DNA from: Oscillospiraceae bacterium
GTDB lineage: Bacteria > Bacillota > Clostridia > UBA1212 > UBA1255
Direction: 5' to 3'
DNA: 64,000 nucleotides
Assembly: GCA_015069185.1 (NCBI GenBank)
Contig: SVJB01000010.1
Span: forward strand, 1-64,000
The notes under the pieces were generated by a model, which made no database searches, was not told where the DNA came from, and saw nothing but the letters and a program-made list of their open reading frames with translations. Below, in pieces: positions 1-8,579 of the stretch. Position 1 is the stretch's first letter. The number at the start of each line of letters is the position of its first letter. The translations under genes were made by a program, and so were the position numbers.

Positions 1-120
1 GACCAGTTTGCCCGATGTAACACACGGAATTAACGGAAATATCGGAAAGAAATAGCCCCGAAAACCGTAAAAAACGGGTCAAAAAGAGCGTTTACCAAGC
101 AAAATAAACTATAATTTTTG

Positions 121-162
121 TTTGGGAACTGGATGCCGCAGGTTCGAGCCCTGTCATCTCGA
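121..162 (+). pseudogene. 3' half of a tRNA-Pro(UGG) gene, probable attachment-site remnant
   Basis: Seen: a tRNA-Pro-like 3' half. It has an anticodon loop TTTGGGA (121-127, anticodon TGG), a 3' anticodon strand ACTGG, a variable loop, a T arm GCAGG/TTCGAGC/CCTGT (138-154), an acceptor strand CATCTCG and discriminator A162. The CCA end is not encoded. The matching 5' acceptor strand (CGAGATG) and 5' anticodon strand (CCAGT) are absent from the preceding 120 bases, so no cloverleaf can form. Known: tyrosine-recombinase elements often integrate in tRNA genes and leave a duplicated 3' portion at one end. Inference: the sequence to the left is the edge of an integrated element and this is its att copy. 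I see no supported gene in bases 1-120. Confidence 0.6.
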
Positions 163-164
163 CT

Positions 165-195
165 AAAAAAGCGATTCCGAAATGGAATCGCTTTT
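165..195. terminator. Bidirectional intrinsic terminator
   Basis: GCGATTCC/GGAATCGC stem with a short GAAAT-type loop, flanked by an A run on the left and a T run on the right. It can stop the tRNA remnant's strand and also the minus-strand UPF0316 gene that ends at 212. Confidence 0.75.
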
Positions 196-211
196 TCACA
201 TATATTACAAA

Positions 212-754
212 TTATTTCATCATACCATATCCACCGGCATATTTGCTAACCTCAGACGCAACCACAAACACTTTGCCATCGCAAGACTTTTTAATTTCCT
301 TAAGAACACGTGGCGTCTCTTTACGCGGGAGCACGATAAAGATCATATTCATTTTATCTACGGATCCATGACCTTCAAATACTGTATATCCCCTATCATT
401 GCTTTTTAAGTACTCAGTAATCTTCTCTGTACTCTCGTCACTGGCAATAAGCTCTAAGTTAGATGTACCAAGAGCAATTTTATTTTCTATAGTAGAGCCT
501 AGGAATAGGCCAGTTGCGTACCCAATACAATAAAACAACAACAGCAAAAGATTATCACCCAGAGTACTGATAATTGTAGATATTACAAGTCCCCAAATGG
601 CACACTCAACAAAGCCGAGACCTGCGGCCTTGAGTCGCTGCCCCTTAACCATCATACAAGTTTTAAGCGACTGAATTGTTATTTCGATTATTTTTGCTGC
701 ACAAATTATAATGCACACAAATGCGGGATGAATGGAGGACAAGAATTCTGACAT
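212..754 (-). CDS. UPF0316 / DUF2179 membrane protein
   Basis: A 180-residue protein. The N-terminal two thirds hold about three hydrophobic helices (near residues 10-25, 45-70 and 70-90). The C-terminal ~70 residues form a soluble alpha/beta DUF2179-type domain, with a GYTVFEGHGS segment followed by an IVLPRKE strand, as in the UPF0316 family (B. subtilis YebE relatives). The biochemical role is unknown; DUF2179 domains are thought to be small ligand- or membrane-associated modules. The ATG at 754 has a good upstream AAGGTGA site. The gene stands alone, with the terminator just beyond its stop and 106 bases separating it from the glycosidase gene upstream. Family assignment is by pattern recognition only. 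Confidence 0.75.
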   Translation of the reverse strand: MSEFLSSIHPAFVCIIICAAKIIEITIQSLKTCMMVKGQRLKAAGLGFVECAIWGLVISTIISTLGDNLLLLLFYCIGYATGLFLGSTIENKIALGTSNLELIASDESTEKITEYLKSNDRGYTVFEGHGSVDKMNMIFIVLPRKETPRVLKEIKKSCDGKVFVVASEVSKYAGGYGMMK

Positions 755-860
755 GATAAATCACCTTTCTAAAATCTTTATATATTTATTATAAAAATAC
801 ACCAAAAACGGAATTGATACAAGAAAAGTACATAAATCTACCAATGAATATATTAACACA

Positions 861-2693
861 TTATTTCATTTTGAGCCAGCTACAAAACTCAGATTGTTCA
901 TCCCATGTACTGCCTGCTGAAAAATAGTCAATCATAGATATTTCGTCGCCACTGTCAGTTGATACTTTTGCCCTCACAATACAATCAATATCGTCAGCGT
1001 CATCAAGAACAACCTGAGTGGTGCCACGTTGTACAGCTTGCTTCATATCCACCTGCTTATAAATATCTTCCTGAGTTCTGCGATCGCGGGCAAGTAAGAT
1101 AGGGCCACGCATCACGGCAACAAGATTATCGCCAAGTCTGTTAGAGCCTCGAGGTGATTCAAATACTCTCACAGTCAGATCCATGTCAACATCAACACAG
1201 TCTCCGTTATTCCATTTTCTGTTAATAACAGCATATGTACCGGGCCTTGCATCTACAGATACCGGAGCGCCATTTATACATACTTGATACCGGCCACACC
1301 AACCTGGTACTCGCAGTAGCAGTGAGAACTCATTATCTGTTGTTACCTGTGAAAACCTGGCAGTAAATTTACCTTCTTTCGGATATTCTGACACTGTCGT
1401 AAGCTTAACACTACCACCATCTGTAAGATCAAACACAGCTTCTCCCGACACATAAAACTGCACCACAGGACCTTGTTTACTATTCATAAAAGCTGTAAAC
1501 GGCACTAAAGCAAGACCTGACGGACCATTAGCTGTACAGCAACTAAGATCAAACCCATCAATATTAAAGCTGTAATTTACTTTCGGATTGCGCAAACCAT
1601 TGAATCTAGGAAAATACTCAAAGAACTCTCCATCCGGGCGTATAGCACCAATGAGAATATTATAGCAACTACGCTCAATCTCATCTGCAATTGTGCTATC
1701 TCCCGTAAGGCGTAGCAGCTGATAGCACAGCTTCATCCACGTAACTGTAACACATGTCTCCATCATAAGAGTAATATCAGGATTTGTCTGCTCATACTTA
1801 GTATAATTCCATTGCTCACCTGTACCGGGGCCAAGATTATACGGAGCATCTGCACCACCTGAGCCAAGAAGCGTTATTTCCTGCTCCAACAACTTATAAT
1901 AAAAGCGAAGAGCTGTTTCTTTCCATTTCTCAATACCTGTTGCGCGATAATACTCCACCAATCCCTCAAAACAAGACATCATCTCATATGCTTTTGCAAT
2001 ACTCTCCTCCGGAACGCCGTTATTACCAATATCTTTTGGATCCTTACCCTGATAAATACTTTCAAATAAATTTTCACGGGAGCATGCACCACTCTCCACT
2101 ATATATGTAGCAAAATCAAGATATCTCTGTTCTCCTGTTATATGGTAAATTTTAACAATAGGTTCCAGAATCGAAGATGACTCAATACCGCAAAAGGCCC
2201 AACCGGTCTCTGTAATAGGTGTCAGGGGCGCCTCACCTACCTGAGAGATAGTAAAGTCAGCCGCCTTCTTGATACATTTAAGAACATCTTCTCTACCGGT
2301 AATCTCATAATATCCAAGCAAACCAAGCAAAGAGTACTTGCGCTCCCACAGATCAGAGCCGTGCGTACCATTAGGCTGTTTCTCATATGGAACAGTACTG
2401 ATACAACCGTCAGGCAGCTGAATGCTCAACATATCCTCCACAGTCTCATCCAGCACAGCTTTGAGCTCCGGATCCTGACTATATTTATACGTAAGGCTAC
2501 CTGCCCTCATAAGCTTACCCCAGAACTCACCTGTAGCAAACTGATCTGCTTTATTTCTGTAATAATCTGCCAATGATCTGAAGTTTATCTTCTTAAGTGT
2601 ATTCTCGGTAATCAACTTAATCATATCATCAAACACACCATCAAGTCTCACAGCACCTATAGGCAGCTGATAAAAAACATCTTCTCTTATCAT
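861..2693 (-). CDS. GH127-like beta-L-arabinofuranosidase family protein (DUF1680)
   Basis: A 610-residue cytoplasmic protein with no signal peptide. It shows the family layout: an (alpha/alpha)6 barrel (about 1-400) followed by beta-sandwich domains. Seen: E312 and C314 in an METC motif, and the adjacent cysteine pair C385-C386 in DLSCCTANG. In the characterised GH127 enzyme HypBA1 the equivalent Glu/Cys and Cys-Cys residues bind zinc and one Cys is the nucleophile, so the active-site residues look intact. Known members remove beta-L-arabinofuranose or related sugars. The exact substrate is not readable, and related families (GH137, GH146 and unclassified DUF1680) remain possible. Its ATG overlaps the stop of the upstream exported glycosidase by 4 bases (ATGA), implying translational coupling and a shared AraC-type control. 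Confidence 0.8.
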   Translation of the reverse strand: MIREDVFYQLPIGAVRLDGVFDDMIKLITENTLKKINFRSLADYYRNKADQFATGEFWGKLMRAGSLTYKYSQDPELKAVLDETVEDMLSIQLPDGCISTVPYEKQPNGTHGSDLWERKYSLLGLLGYYEITGREDVLKCIKKAADFTISQVGEAPLTPITETGWAFCGIESSSILEPIVKIYHITGEQRYLDFATYIVESGACSRENLFESIYQGKDPKDIGNNGVPEESIAKAYEMMSCFEGLVEYYRATGIEKWKETALRFYYKLLEQEITLLGSGGADAPYNLGPGTGEQWNYTKYEQTNPDITLMMETCVTVTWMKLCYQLLRLTGDSTIADEIERSCYNILIGAIRPDGEFFEYFPRFNGLRNPKVNYSFNIDGFDLSCCTANGPSGLALVPFTAFMNSKQGPVVQFYVSGEAVFDLTDGGSVKLTTVSEYPKEGKFTARFSQVTTDNEFSLLLRVPGWCGRYQVCINGAPVSVDARPGTYAVINRKWNNGDCVDVDMDLTVRVFESPRGSNRLGDNLVAVMRGPILLARDRRTQEDIYKQVDMKQAVQRGTTQVVLDDADDIDCIVRAKVSTDSGDEISMIDYFSAGSTWDEQSEFCSWLKMK

Positions 2694-4738
2694 GCTTTCT
2701 TCCCTTTCTTCTTCTTTGAGATGATTATCGCAATTACCTCAGCAATTAAAAGTGCTGCAACTCCGATTATGCCAAACACAAGCGGTAATGATATGGATGA
2801 CTTTGGACTGTCGCTATCAGCCTTGTCACCTACCTGTGAAAATTTATAGCAAAAACGTTCATTAGGCGCGCAGTCACCATTTAAGTAGAACGCCAGAGCG
2901 TCACCCTCTGTTTCCATGCCACTATTGTCAGCCCACTTAAAGTTAAATGAAATCTCATCTTGCTGGCCGAATCCAAGCAAGTCCTTTGGAATGCTTATCA
3001 TCATTTTGTTGTCAGTAACTGTATACGGAATATTGTCAGACACAACACTCCAGTTATACCCACCGTTGCTGCGTTCCAGGGTTGTAATGCCCTCACGTAC
3101 GTTTGTGCGGTTAACTATGTAGTCAAAGCCTTCCCAGTTGGGATTATCTGATGATACCTGAAGTAGCAGATTCATCCAATCGCTGTCTGTGTATGGAGTA
3201 ATATTATTAACTGTCTCAACATAAAAATATATGTTGTTCTCATCGTAAGTCACTTTAGAAGTTTTAAAGTCATTACGGCCGGTGTCGTTTGTATATGTAA
3301 CGCGATAACCAATGCTCTTAGCATCTCTGTGTGCGATGTCACCTATGTCATCGCGGTACTCATACTGTATATCTGACCACTGGTCAAAGCTACCCTTAAC
3401 ATCAATATTCTTAGCCGGCATGTCCTGATTATTTATAGCACTGCCCTTATAACGTCTTATATTGATAACAAGCTGGTTATAGAAATTATCAGACAGATTA
3501 CCCTCTCTTGTAGGCTCCGCATCTCTACTGAATTCTGTAGAAAACACATCGCAGAAGCCACCGAACACGGGTGTTTCCTTCTTGGAGCTGGCAGCCCAAT
3601 CCGGAATATCGAGAAATCTTGCAGCAATCCATTCGTTCCACCCTGTAATAAGGATCATGCTGGGATCCAGCTCTATAGCCCTGTCAAACTGTTGTTGCAG
3701 ATTAGCACCATATTCACTCTTATATTCTTCACTAATGGGATTATTTGTCAGTACATTATTGCCACCAACCGTATAACTACGACCTCTTGCAATAAAGTTG
3801 CCGTTCTCATCCTGCGCACTCATAAAGTCAAGTGAGTCAGTCCAGTTCTGTGCTACGCCTACAGTAACTATCTCGCAGTCATTAGTCTCAGTGTATCCCG
3901 GCTCCTGCGGATAAATAGACAGCCACGGCCATGCATTTGCCTCAGTCACAGGTGTATATAGCGGATGTGGTTTCCTGTATGTAAAGAAGTCCTTAATCTC
4001 ATCCGGTACTGTACTATTCTGGGCCAGTATCAGAGGCTTACCCTCCCAATGGAACCAGAGATTCTTATATTCTTCTTTTGAATAAAAGTCCTTGTAAAAA
4101 CGCTTGATAGCAGGTCCGTTATATTCTCCATTCCATGTAAGCAGCAGCACCACGCCCGGCGTATCTCCGCCCTCATTCTGTATTTGAGCAAATGTATCCA
4201 GCAGATTGCGCAAAGAGCTTTCTGTATATCCCGAAGGACTATGCGCACCGCTGGCATAATAGTTAGAATAGTCAATAATAATAGCATCAATACCGGCATC
4301 AGTCAGCATCTGAGCATGCTTTCTCACAACATAGTCATCTTGTGATAAGTCGTAGTAACCAAATAATGGCTCACCCCAGTAGTGATAGGAAATCTCCGGT
4401 CCCCACACACGTTTGTTTGTCAGCGCGTCCTCGTTGTCACGTATTATCTGTGAAACATTTCTGGGCGCCTTCTTATCAGCGTTTACAGTGCCATTCATAA
4501 AATCTCTGTGCCATATGTGGTAGAAAATACCAACAAATCTATCCTTCTGTACTTTGTCTGTTTCCCGCGCAGCAGGAGTGGTCCTGCCAAGAGCATCGGT
4601 CACCACCCAGCTATCACTGTTAACATTCCATTCCTCAGCATTAACTTTCATTTCTACACCTCCAATAAATAAGCCTTGTGTCAAAGCAAGAAATAAAACC
4701 ATTGCTATAATTGATTTGATAATAGAACTTTTTTTCAT
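2690..4738 (-). CDS. Exported GH99/GH71-like glycosidase with CBM9-like domain and C-terminal membrane anchor
   Basis: Start chosen at the ATG at 4738 (682 residues), which has GAGGTG at the right distance and begins a signal peptide MKKSSIIKSI. An in-frame earlier start has no ribosome site. Domains: a signal peptide (1-~35); a TIM-barrel-like domain with IFYHIW, HYWGEPLFGYY, IIIDYSNYY, LLLTWNGE and TGWNEWIAARF motifs, resembling GH99/GH71-like proteins; a CBM9/DOMON-like beta-sandwich (~450-620, containing NIYFYVET and FDYIVNRTN); and a C-terminal transmembrane helix ending KKKKGKKA. The catalytic family is not certain. It is paralogous to the protein at 9358-11385. As first gene of a two-gene operon with the GH127-like enzyme, it probably cleaves a polysaccharide at the cell surface, with products handled inside. 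Confidence 0.7.
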   Translation of the reverse strand: MKKSSIIKSIIAMVLFLALTQGLFIGGVEMKVNAEEWNVNSDSWVVTDALGRTTPAARETDKVQKDRFVGIFYHIWHRDFMNGTVNADKKAPRNVSQIIRDNEDALTNKRVWGPEISYHYWGEPLFGYYDLSQDDYVVRKHAQMLTDAGIDAIIIDYSNYYASGAHSPSGYTESSLRNLLDTFAQIQNEGGDTPGVVLLLTWNGEYNGPAIKRFYKDFYSKEEYKNLWFHWEGKPLILAQNSTVPDEIKDFFTYRKPHPLYTPVTEANAWPWLSIYPQEPGYTETNDCEIVTVGVAQNWTDSLDFMSAQDENGNFIARGRSYTVGGNNVLTNNPISEEYKSEYGANLQQQFDRAIELDPSMILITGWNEWIAARFLDIPDWAASSKKETPVFGGFCDVFSTEFSRDAEPTREGNLSDNFYNQLVINIRRYKGSAINNQDMPAKNIDVKGSFDQWSDIQYEYRDDIGDIAHRDAKSIGYRVTYTNDTGRNDFKTSKVTYDENNIYFYVETVNNITPYTDSDWMNLLLQVSSDNPNWEGFDYIVNRTNVREGITTLERSNGGYNWSVVSDNIPYTVTDNKMMISIPKDLLGFGQQDEISFNFKWADNSGMETEGDALAFYLNGDCAPNERFCYKFSQVGDKADSDSPKSSISLPLVFGIIGVAALLIAEVIAIIISKKKKGKKA

Positions 4739-4758
4739 ATTGTTCACCTCTTGAACGT

Positions 4759-4787
4759 AGTGTAACATGGCTTTACCCTATATGAAA
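4759..4787 (-). promoter_or_regulatory. Candidate promoter of the GH99-like/GH127-like operon
   Basis: Read on the minus strand: TTTCAT, 17 bases, TACACT. The -35 is poor and abuts the direct repeats at 4787-4825, the layout expected of an activator-dependent promoter. Inference from sequence only. Confidence 0.4.
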
Positions 4788-4825
4788 TAGGTGTTATTCC
4801 TGTATTTTCATAGGCTTATTCCTGT
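4787..4825. promoter_or_regulatory. Candidate AraC-type operator: two direct repeats
   Basis: Two copies of ATAGGnnTTATTCCTGT (4787-4803 with one extra base, and 4810-4825), spaced 22-23 bases apart, about two helical turns. AraC/XylS regulators bind direct half-sites at this spacing. The block touches the -35 of the glycosidase promoter on one side and ends 7 bases before the araC-type gene's own -35 on the other, so it could serve both activation and autoregulation. Confidence 0.5.
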
Positions 4826-4832
4826 TTGTATC

Positions 4833-4861
4833 TTGAACTCGGTAAAAATACAGTGTATTAT
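4833..4861 (+). promoter_or_regulatory. Candidate sigma-A promoter of the AraC-type gene
   Basis: TTGAAC, 17-base spacer, TATTAT. It lies 35 bases upstream of the ATG at 4896, which carries a GGAG ribosome site. Confidence 0.55.
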
Positions 4862-4895
4862 ATAAATATATTTATTTTTCACGGAGATAATAATT

Positions 4896-5783
4896 ATGAA
4901 AACATATAGATTCGATGACATAGCAAGACAGAATGAACTGATTTGTATGAACGAGTCTATGTATAATCACGGGCTGGCTGTACATGATCATGATTTCTTT
5001 GAGATTACGTATATTCTCAAAGGAAAAGGCCTATACACTCAAAACAGGAAAACAACACCTATTTCAGAGGGTGATCTGGTAATGGTGGCACCCAGAGACA
5101 TACATAGATTTGAACCTCTTACAAATGATTTTCACTGGATAAACTGCATATTCCGTCCGGAGGCATTAGATATTCACGGTAAACATCCCTCTCTATCAGA
5201 GCTATTGACACTAGACTGGGATAACTCAGATATACCGCAGGAAATCCCCCATGAGATATTCTTGAGAAAGAAAGGCGATATTTTTAAAAATATATTTTCT
5301 GATATGAAGAAAGAATATATCAAATCCGGAAATGGATACCGCAAGATTATGCGTATGCAGCTGCGGCTTCTACTAACAAAGATCAGCTTTGCGTATAGCC
5401 CGGATCCACAAGAAGATCCATCCACCGGTATGACAGCTGAAGCTTTGAAGCTGTTAGTGCAAAGCTTCTTTAACTCCTCAGCCCTTTATTCAAAGATCAC
5501 CTTGGACGAACTGGCCGCCAAGGCCCATGTAACACCAAAGTATTTTTCCGAGCTTTTTAAGAAGAAAACAGGACTCTGTCTTAGTGAATATATGTGCATG
5601 CTGCGTATAAACAGAGCCGCTGAGTTGCTTATAAGTACAGATGCAAATATTGAAGAGATAATGCACTATGTGGGATATAGCGACAGTAAGTTCTTCTACA
5701 GGGCATTTAAAAAGTATTATGAAATAACTCCGGCGCAATACAGAAAGAAACACGAGACAACCAATACGGCGTCTCGTGTCTGA
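4896..5783 (+). CDS. AraC family transcriptional regulator (cupin sensor plus double HTH)
   Basis: A 295-residue regulator. Residues ~20-90 form an AraC-type cupin sensor domain (HDHDFFEITYILKGKG, then EGDLVMVAPRDIHRF). Residues ~185-285 are the AraC DNA-binding domain with two helix-turn-helix units: LDELAAKAHVTPKYFSELFK, and a second containing IEEIMHYVGYSDSKFFYRAFK followed by the family signature TPAQYRKK. Such proteins usually sense a sugar or oligosaccharide and activate an adjacent glycan-utilisation operon. It is transcribed divergently from the two glycosidase genes with operator-like repeats between them. The last 34 bases of coding sequence also hold an inverted repeat that probably terminates the convergent gene. 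Confidence 0.9.
   Translation: MKTYRFDDIARQNELICMNESMYNHGLAVHDHDFFEITYILKGKGLYTQNRKTTPISEGDLVMVAPRDIHRFEPLTNDFHWINCIFRPEALDIHGKHPSLSELLTLDWDNSDIPQEIPHEIFLRKKGDIFKNIFSDMKKEYIKSGNGYRKIMRMQLRLLLTKISFAYSPDPQEDPSTGMTAEALKLLVQSFFNSSALYSKITLDELAAKAHVTPKYFSELFKKKTGLCLSEYMCMLRINRAAELLISTDANIEEIMHYVGYSDSKFFYRAFKKYYEITPAQYRKKHETTNTASRV
5750..5779 (-). terminator. Terminator hairpin embedded in the 3' end of the AraC-type gene
   Basis: ACACGAGAC/GTCTCGTGT, a perfect 9-bp stem with a 12-base loop. On the minus strand it is followed by TTCTTTCT, so it fits a terminator for the zinc-ribbon gene ending at 5812. On the plus strand no T run follows. Confidence 0.5.
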
Positions 5784-5811
5784 AAAAGCGAAAATATTTA
5801 TCACTTATCGT

Positions 5812-6471
5812 CTAATTGTTTGTAGGAGTTAACTGAGCCTCTGCCTCCATCGCAGCTTGCTGCTTTGCGATAATATTATTAACCATTTCTGTCATATGCT
5901 TTGTTCGACCCATGTTGATACCTGCAAAGATGGCCGGATAACCGGCAAAAAGAATGGCGATAACCATGCACCCGGCACTGTTATATGTATCAACCACAGG
6001 TCTTAAATCCGTATGAACAGTTTTCATCAAAGCTTCACGCTTGCCCTTCATAATGCCTGATGCAATTGTAACAGGCAACATTTCAAGAATCACATATATT
6101 GCATATGTAAGTCCCATAGCAATAACTCCAACAGCCGCCTCACGATCTCCGACTTGAGCAAATGATATTCCTATGATAAAAAACAGAACTGCAAAAGCAC
6201 CAAATATTATCGACAGAACCAAGAAAACAATATTAGTTATCTTCCACGCAAGTCGCTCCCATTTTATAAGATCATAATATAGATCAAGACAACGCTGTTC
6301 CATATCCTGACATTCCTGAGCCTGTGCCAAAACCGGGTCATATACATACTGTACCTCCGGTACTACCGGTATGTATTCCGGTATCTCAACCTCTTGGCAA
6401 CTAGCTCCGCATCTAGGACAGAACCTGGCTTCATCTACAACCTGTGTACCACATACAGCACAATATTTCAT
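5812..6471 (-). CDS. Zinc-ribbon membrane protein (paralogue 1 of 3)
   Basis: Start set at the ATG at 6471, preceded by GGAGGG. The 219-residue product begins with a zinc ribbon (MKYCAVCG, then FCPRCGASC: four cysteines in two CxxC pairs), followed by a proline/valine-rich linker. It then has four likely transmembrane helices in two pairs: near 95-125 and 130-155, and near 180-205 with a short helix before the C-terminus. The last segment (MGRTKHMTEMVNNIIAKQQ) aligns in position with KTKSNKEMI-type segments in the two paralogues at 7927-8565 and 8580-9263. No enzymatic motif is visible. The zinc-ribbon plus multi-helix layout is common in Firmicutes proteins of unknown role. Confidence 0.7.
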   Translation of the reverse strand: MKYCAVCGTQVVDEARFCPRCGASCQEVEIPEYIPVVPEVQYVYDPVLAQAQECQDMEQRCLDLYYDLIKWERLAWKITNIVFLVLSIIFGAFAVLFFIIGISFAQVGDREAAVGVIAMGLTYAIYVILEMLPVTIASGIMKGKREALMKTVHTDLRPVVDTYNSAGCMVIAILFAGYPAIFAGINMGRTKHMTEMVNNIIAKQQAAMEAEAQLTPTNN

Positions 6472-6586
6472 ATAAATCCCTCCGATAAAATAGTCTTTGT
6501 AAAATACCGTCACTCTACTTCCGTTTCACCTTTCGAGAATAGCATAATTAATATTATTTTGCAACAGAATTACGACATTTAATTAA

Positions 6587-6615
6587 TTGTTTTTTTTACT
6601 AATGCATGATAGAAT
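6587..6615 (+). promoter_or_regulatory. Candidate promoter of the cysteine desulfidase gene
   Basis: TTGTTT, 17 bases, TAGAAT, located 34 bases before the chosen ATG at 6650. Confidence 0.45.
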
Positions 6616-6649
6616 CAATTAGCATAAATAACAAAATTTGGAGATATAT

Positions 6650-7930
6650 ATGATTTCAGACAAAGTTTACAGCACATATATTGATATTCTCAACTGGGAA
6701 TTAGTGCCAGCTATGGGCTGCACGGAGCCCATCTCCCTTGCCTACGGCGCAGCAAAGTGTAAAGAAATACTCGGCTGCATACCAACACGCATTGTAGCGC
6801 GCTGCAGCGGTAATATTGTAAAAAATGTACGTTGTGTAAAGATTCCTCACTCCGAAGGTATGACCGGTATCGCCTCCGCAGTTGTATTAGGTGCCCTTGG
6901 CGGCAACAGTGACAAAGAGCTTGAGGTATTATGCGATGTAACAGAAAAAGATATCGAAAACACCCGTAAATATATTGCCGAGGACAAGTGTGAAGTCAAG
7001 CTACTTGATAGTACATCTCCACTGCACTTTATATTGACAATGGAAGGAAATGGCAACATTGCAGAAGTTGAGATCTGTGAAAATCATACCAACATTATCA
7101 GGATCGAAAAAAATGGTGAAATAATCTTCAAAAAAGCATTCAGTGCACATATTGAGACTCCGGAATACGGTCTATTGAATCTTGATAGCATCAAGGAGTT
7201 TGCAGATAGTGTAGCAATAGATGATGTTAAGGAAGTTATTAACAGACAGATTACATACAACATGGCAATTGCCAAAGAAGGCTTTGATGGCAAATATGGT
7301 ATCGGAATCGCGAAGATCATCACTGAATCATACCCGGATAATACCATAACAAAAATGAAAGCGCTGGCAGCCTCAGCTTCCGAGGCTCGAATGGGTGGTT
7401 GCGAGCTACCTGTTATTGTAAACTCCGGCAGCGGTAATCAAGGCATCACCGCTTCTGTCCCTGTGATTGTATTTGCCCGAGAGAAAGGTTACAGTGAGGA
7501 AAAACTTATTAGAGGTCTTGTTTTTTCTAATCTGCTGGCTGTATATCAAAAAATATATATTGGTACTTTATCTGCTTTTTGCGGTGCAGTATCTGCCGCT
7601 TGTAGCGCAGGTGCTACGATCACATATATGTGTGACGGATCAACAGAACGTATACGTAGTACTATTGAAAATACTTTGGCAAATATTCCCGGTATTATCT
7701 GCGACGGAGCAAAAATATCCTGTGCAGCAAAAATTGCCACTTCAGTGGACGCAGCATACCTGGCCCATAAAATGGCAATGAAAGATGCTTCTTATGTTCC
7801 TCACACCGGTATCCTCCAGGCTACAATCTCAGAAACAATATCCTGCGTTGGTACTATCGGCAAGGATGGAATGAAAGAAACTGATCGTGAGATTCTTAAA
7901 ATCATGATGAATGGCGATGAATGTATTTAA
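6650..7930 (+). CDS. cyuA: L-cysteine desulfidase / UPF0597 (CyuA/CdsA family)
   Basis: The ATG at 6650 is used because GGAG lies six bases upstream; an in-frame TTG 12 bases earlier lacks a site. The 426-residue protein carries the family signature VPAMGCTEPISLAY with C24, plus a C-terminal cysteine pair separated by six residues (IICDGAKISCAAK) and a SAACSAGA segment. These match the cysteines that hold the [4Fe-4S] cluster in archaeal CdsA. Known members convert L-cysteine to pyruvate, ammonia and sulfide; related domains occur in iron-sulfur L-serine dehydratases, so serine is an alternative substrate. The gene's last 4 bases overlap the end of the convergent zinc-ribbon gene. No transporter or regulator gene is adjacent. 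Confidence 0.85.
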   Translation: MISDKVYSTYIDILNWELVPAMGCTEPISLAYGAAKCKEILGCIPTRIVARCSGNIVKNVRCVKIPHSEGMTGIASAVVLGALGGNSDKELEVLCDVTEKDIENTRKYIAEDKCEVKLLDSTSPLHFILTMEGNGNIAEVEICENHTNIIRIEKNGEIIFKKAFSAHIETPEYGLLNLDSIKEFADSVAIDDVKEVINRQITYNMAIAKEGFDGKYGIGIAKIITESYPDNTITKMKALAASASEARMGGCELPVIVNSGSGNQGITASVPVIVFAREKGYSEEKLIRGLVFSNLLAVYQKIYIGTLSAFCGAVSAACSAGATITYMCDGSTERIRSTIENTLANIPGIICDGAKISCAAKIATSVDAAYLAHKMAMKDASYVPHTGILQATISETISCVGTIGKDGMKETDREILKIMMNGDECI

Positions 7931-8565
7931 ACTATATCATTTCTGATTCCATTTTTCTGCTTTTCTGTAATCTTATCGATTAAGGCTTTATTAGATTTTG
8001 TTTTCACAAACAATATAATCGCAAATATCATTGCAATACTATTGAAAAATGCTCCCAGAATTATTTTACTGACAGTTGCTATCTTCTCGGAAGATTGGGC
8101 AAAATCATTGTATATATCCTTCTGGTAGTCATCTAACTTAGATGAAATTGTCATACCAACGATTCCCGGCGTTGTGAAAGCGGCCGTAATAAAAGTACAT
8201 TCAATTATATCACTCCACTGACTAGCCTCCTCTATGTCACCAGTTAAGTACGCTAATAACATAACACTCAATATAAAGCCAAAAAACATACCAATTGAAA
8301 ATAAAATAACACCAAAAATTTTCCAAAAACGTCTCTGATCGTTTACAAGATCATTGTAGTTATTAAGGAATAATAGCTCCTGCTCAACTTCAGGATCAAT
8401 GGCTGCGGGTTGAGGTACAACAGGTGTCGGAACATAGTAGACCGGTCCTGCATACTGGGGTTGAGTATTACGCGGTGGCATCAACGGAGCTGATTTTGCG
8501 CCACATGCGGTACAAAACTTTGCCTCATCAGTTAATCTATTTCCACATTTGATACAAAATTTCAT
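7927..8565 (-). CDS. Zinc-ribbon membrane protein (paralogue 2 of 3)
   Basis: A 212-residue protein with an N-terminal zinc ribbon (MKFCIKCG, then FCTACGAKS). A proline-rich linker (~25-55) and about four transmembrane helices follow (near 85-110, 120-145 and 170-195, the last long enough for a re-entrant pair). The C-terminus ends KTKSNKALIDKITEKQ. It is closely similar in plan and C-terminal sequence to the neighbour at 8580-9263. The two are co-directional, 14 bases apart, and probably co-transcribed. Function unknown. Confidence 0.7.
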   Translation of the reverse strand: MKFCIKCGNRLTDEAKFCTACGAKSAPLMPPRNTQPQYAGPVYYVPTPVVPQPAAIDPEVEQELLFLNNYNDLVNDQRRFWKIFGVILFSIGMFFGFILSVMLLAYLTGDIEEASQWSDIIECTFITAAFTTPGIVGMTISSKLDDYQKDIYNDFAQSSEKIATVSKIILGAFFNSIAMIFAIILFVKTKSNKALIDKITEKQKNGIRNDIV

Positions 8566-8579
8566 AGTATACTCCTTGC

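Noticed and set aside
1-30. 5' half of the tRNA at the window start (CCAGTTTG near base 3)
   Set aside because: It resembles an anticodon stem by chance, but it is ~115 bases away and not followed by tRNA structure.
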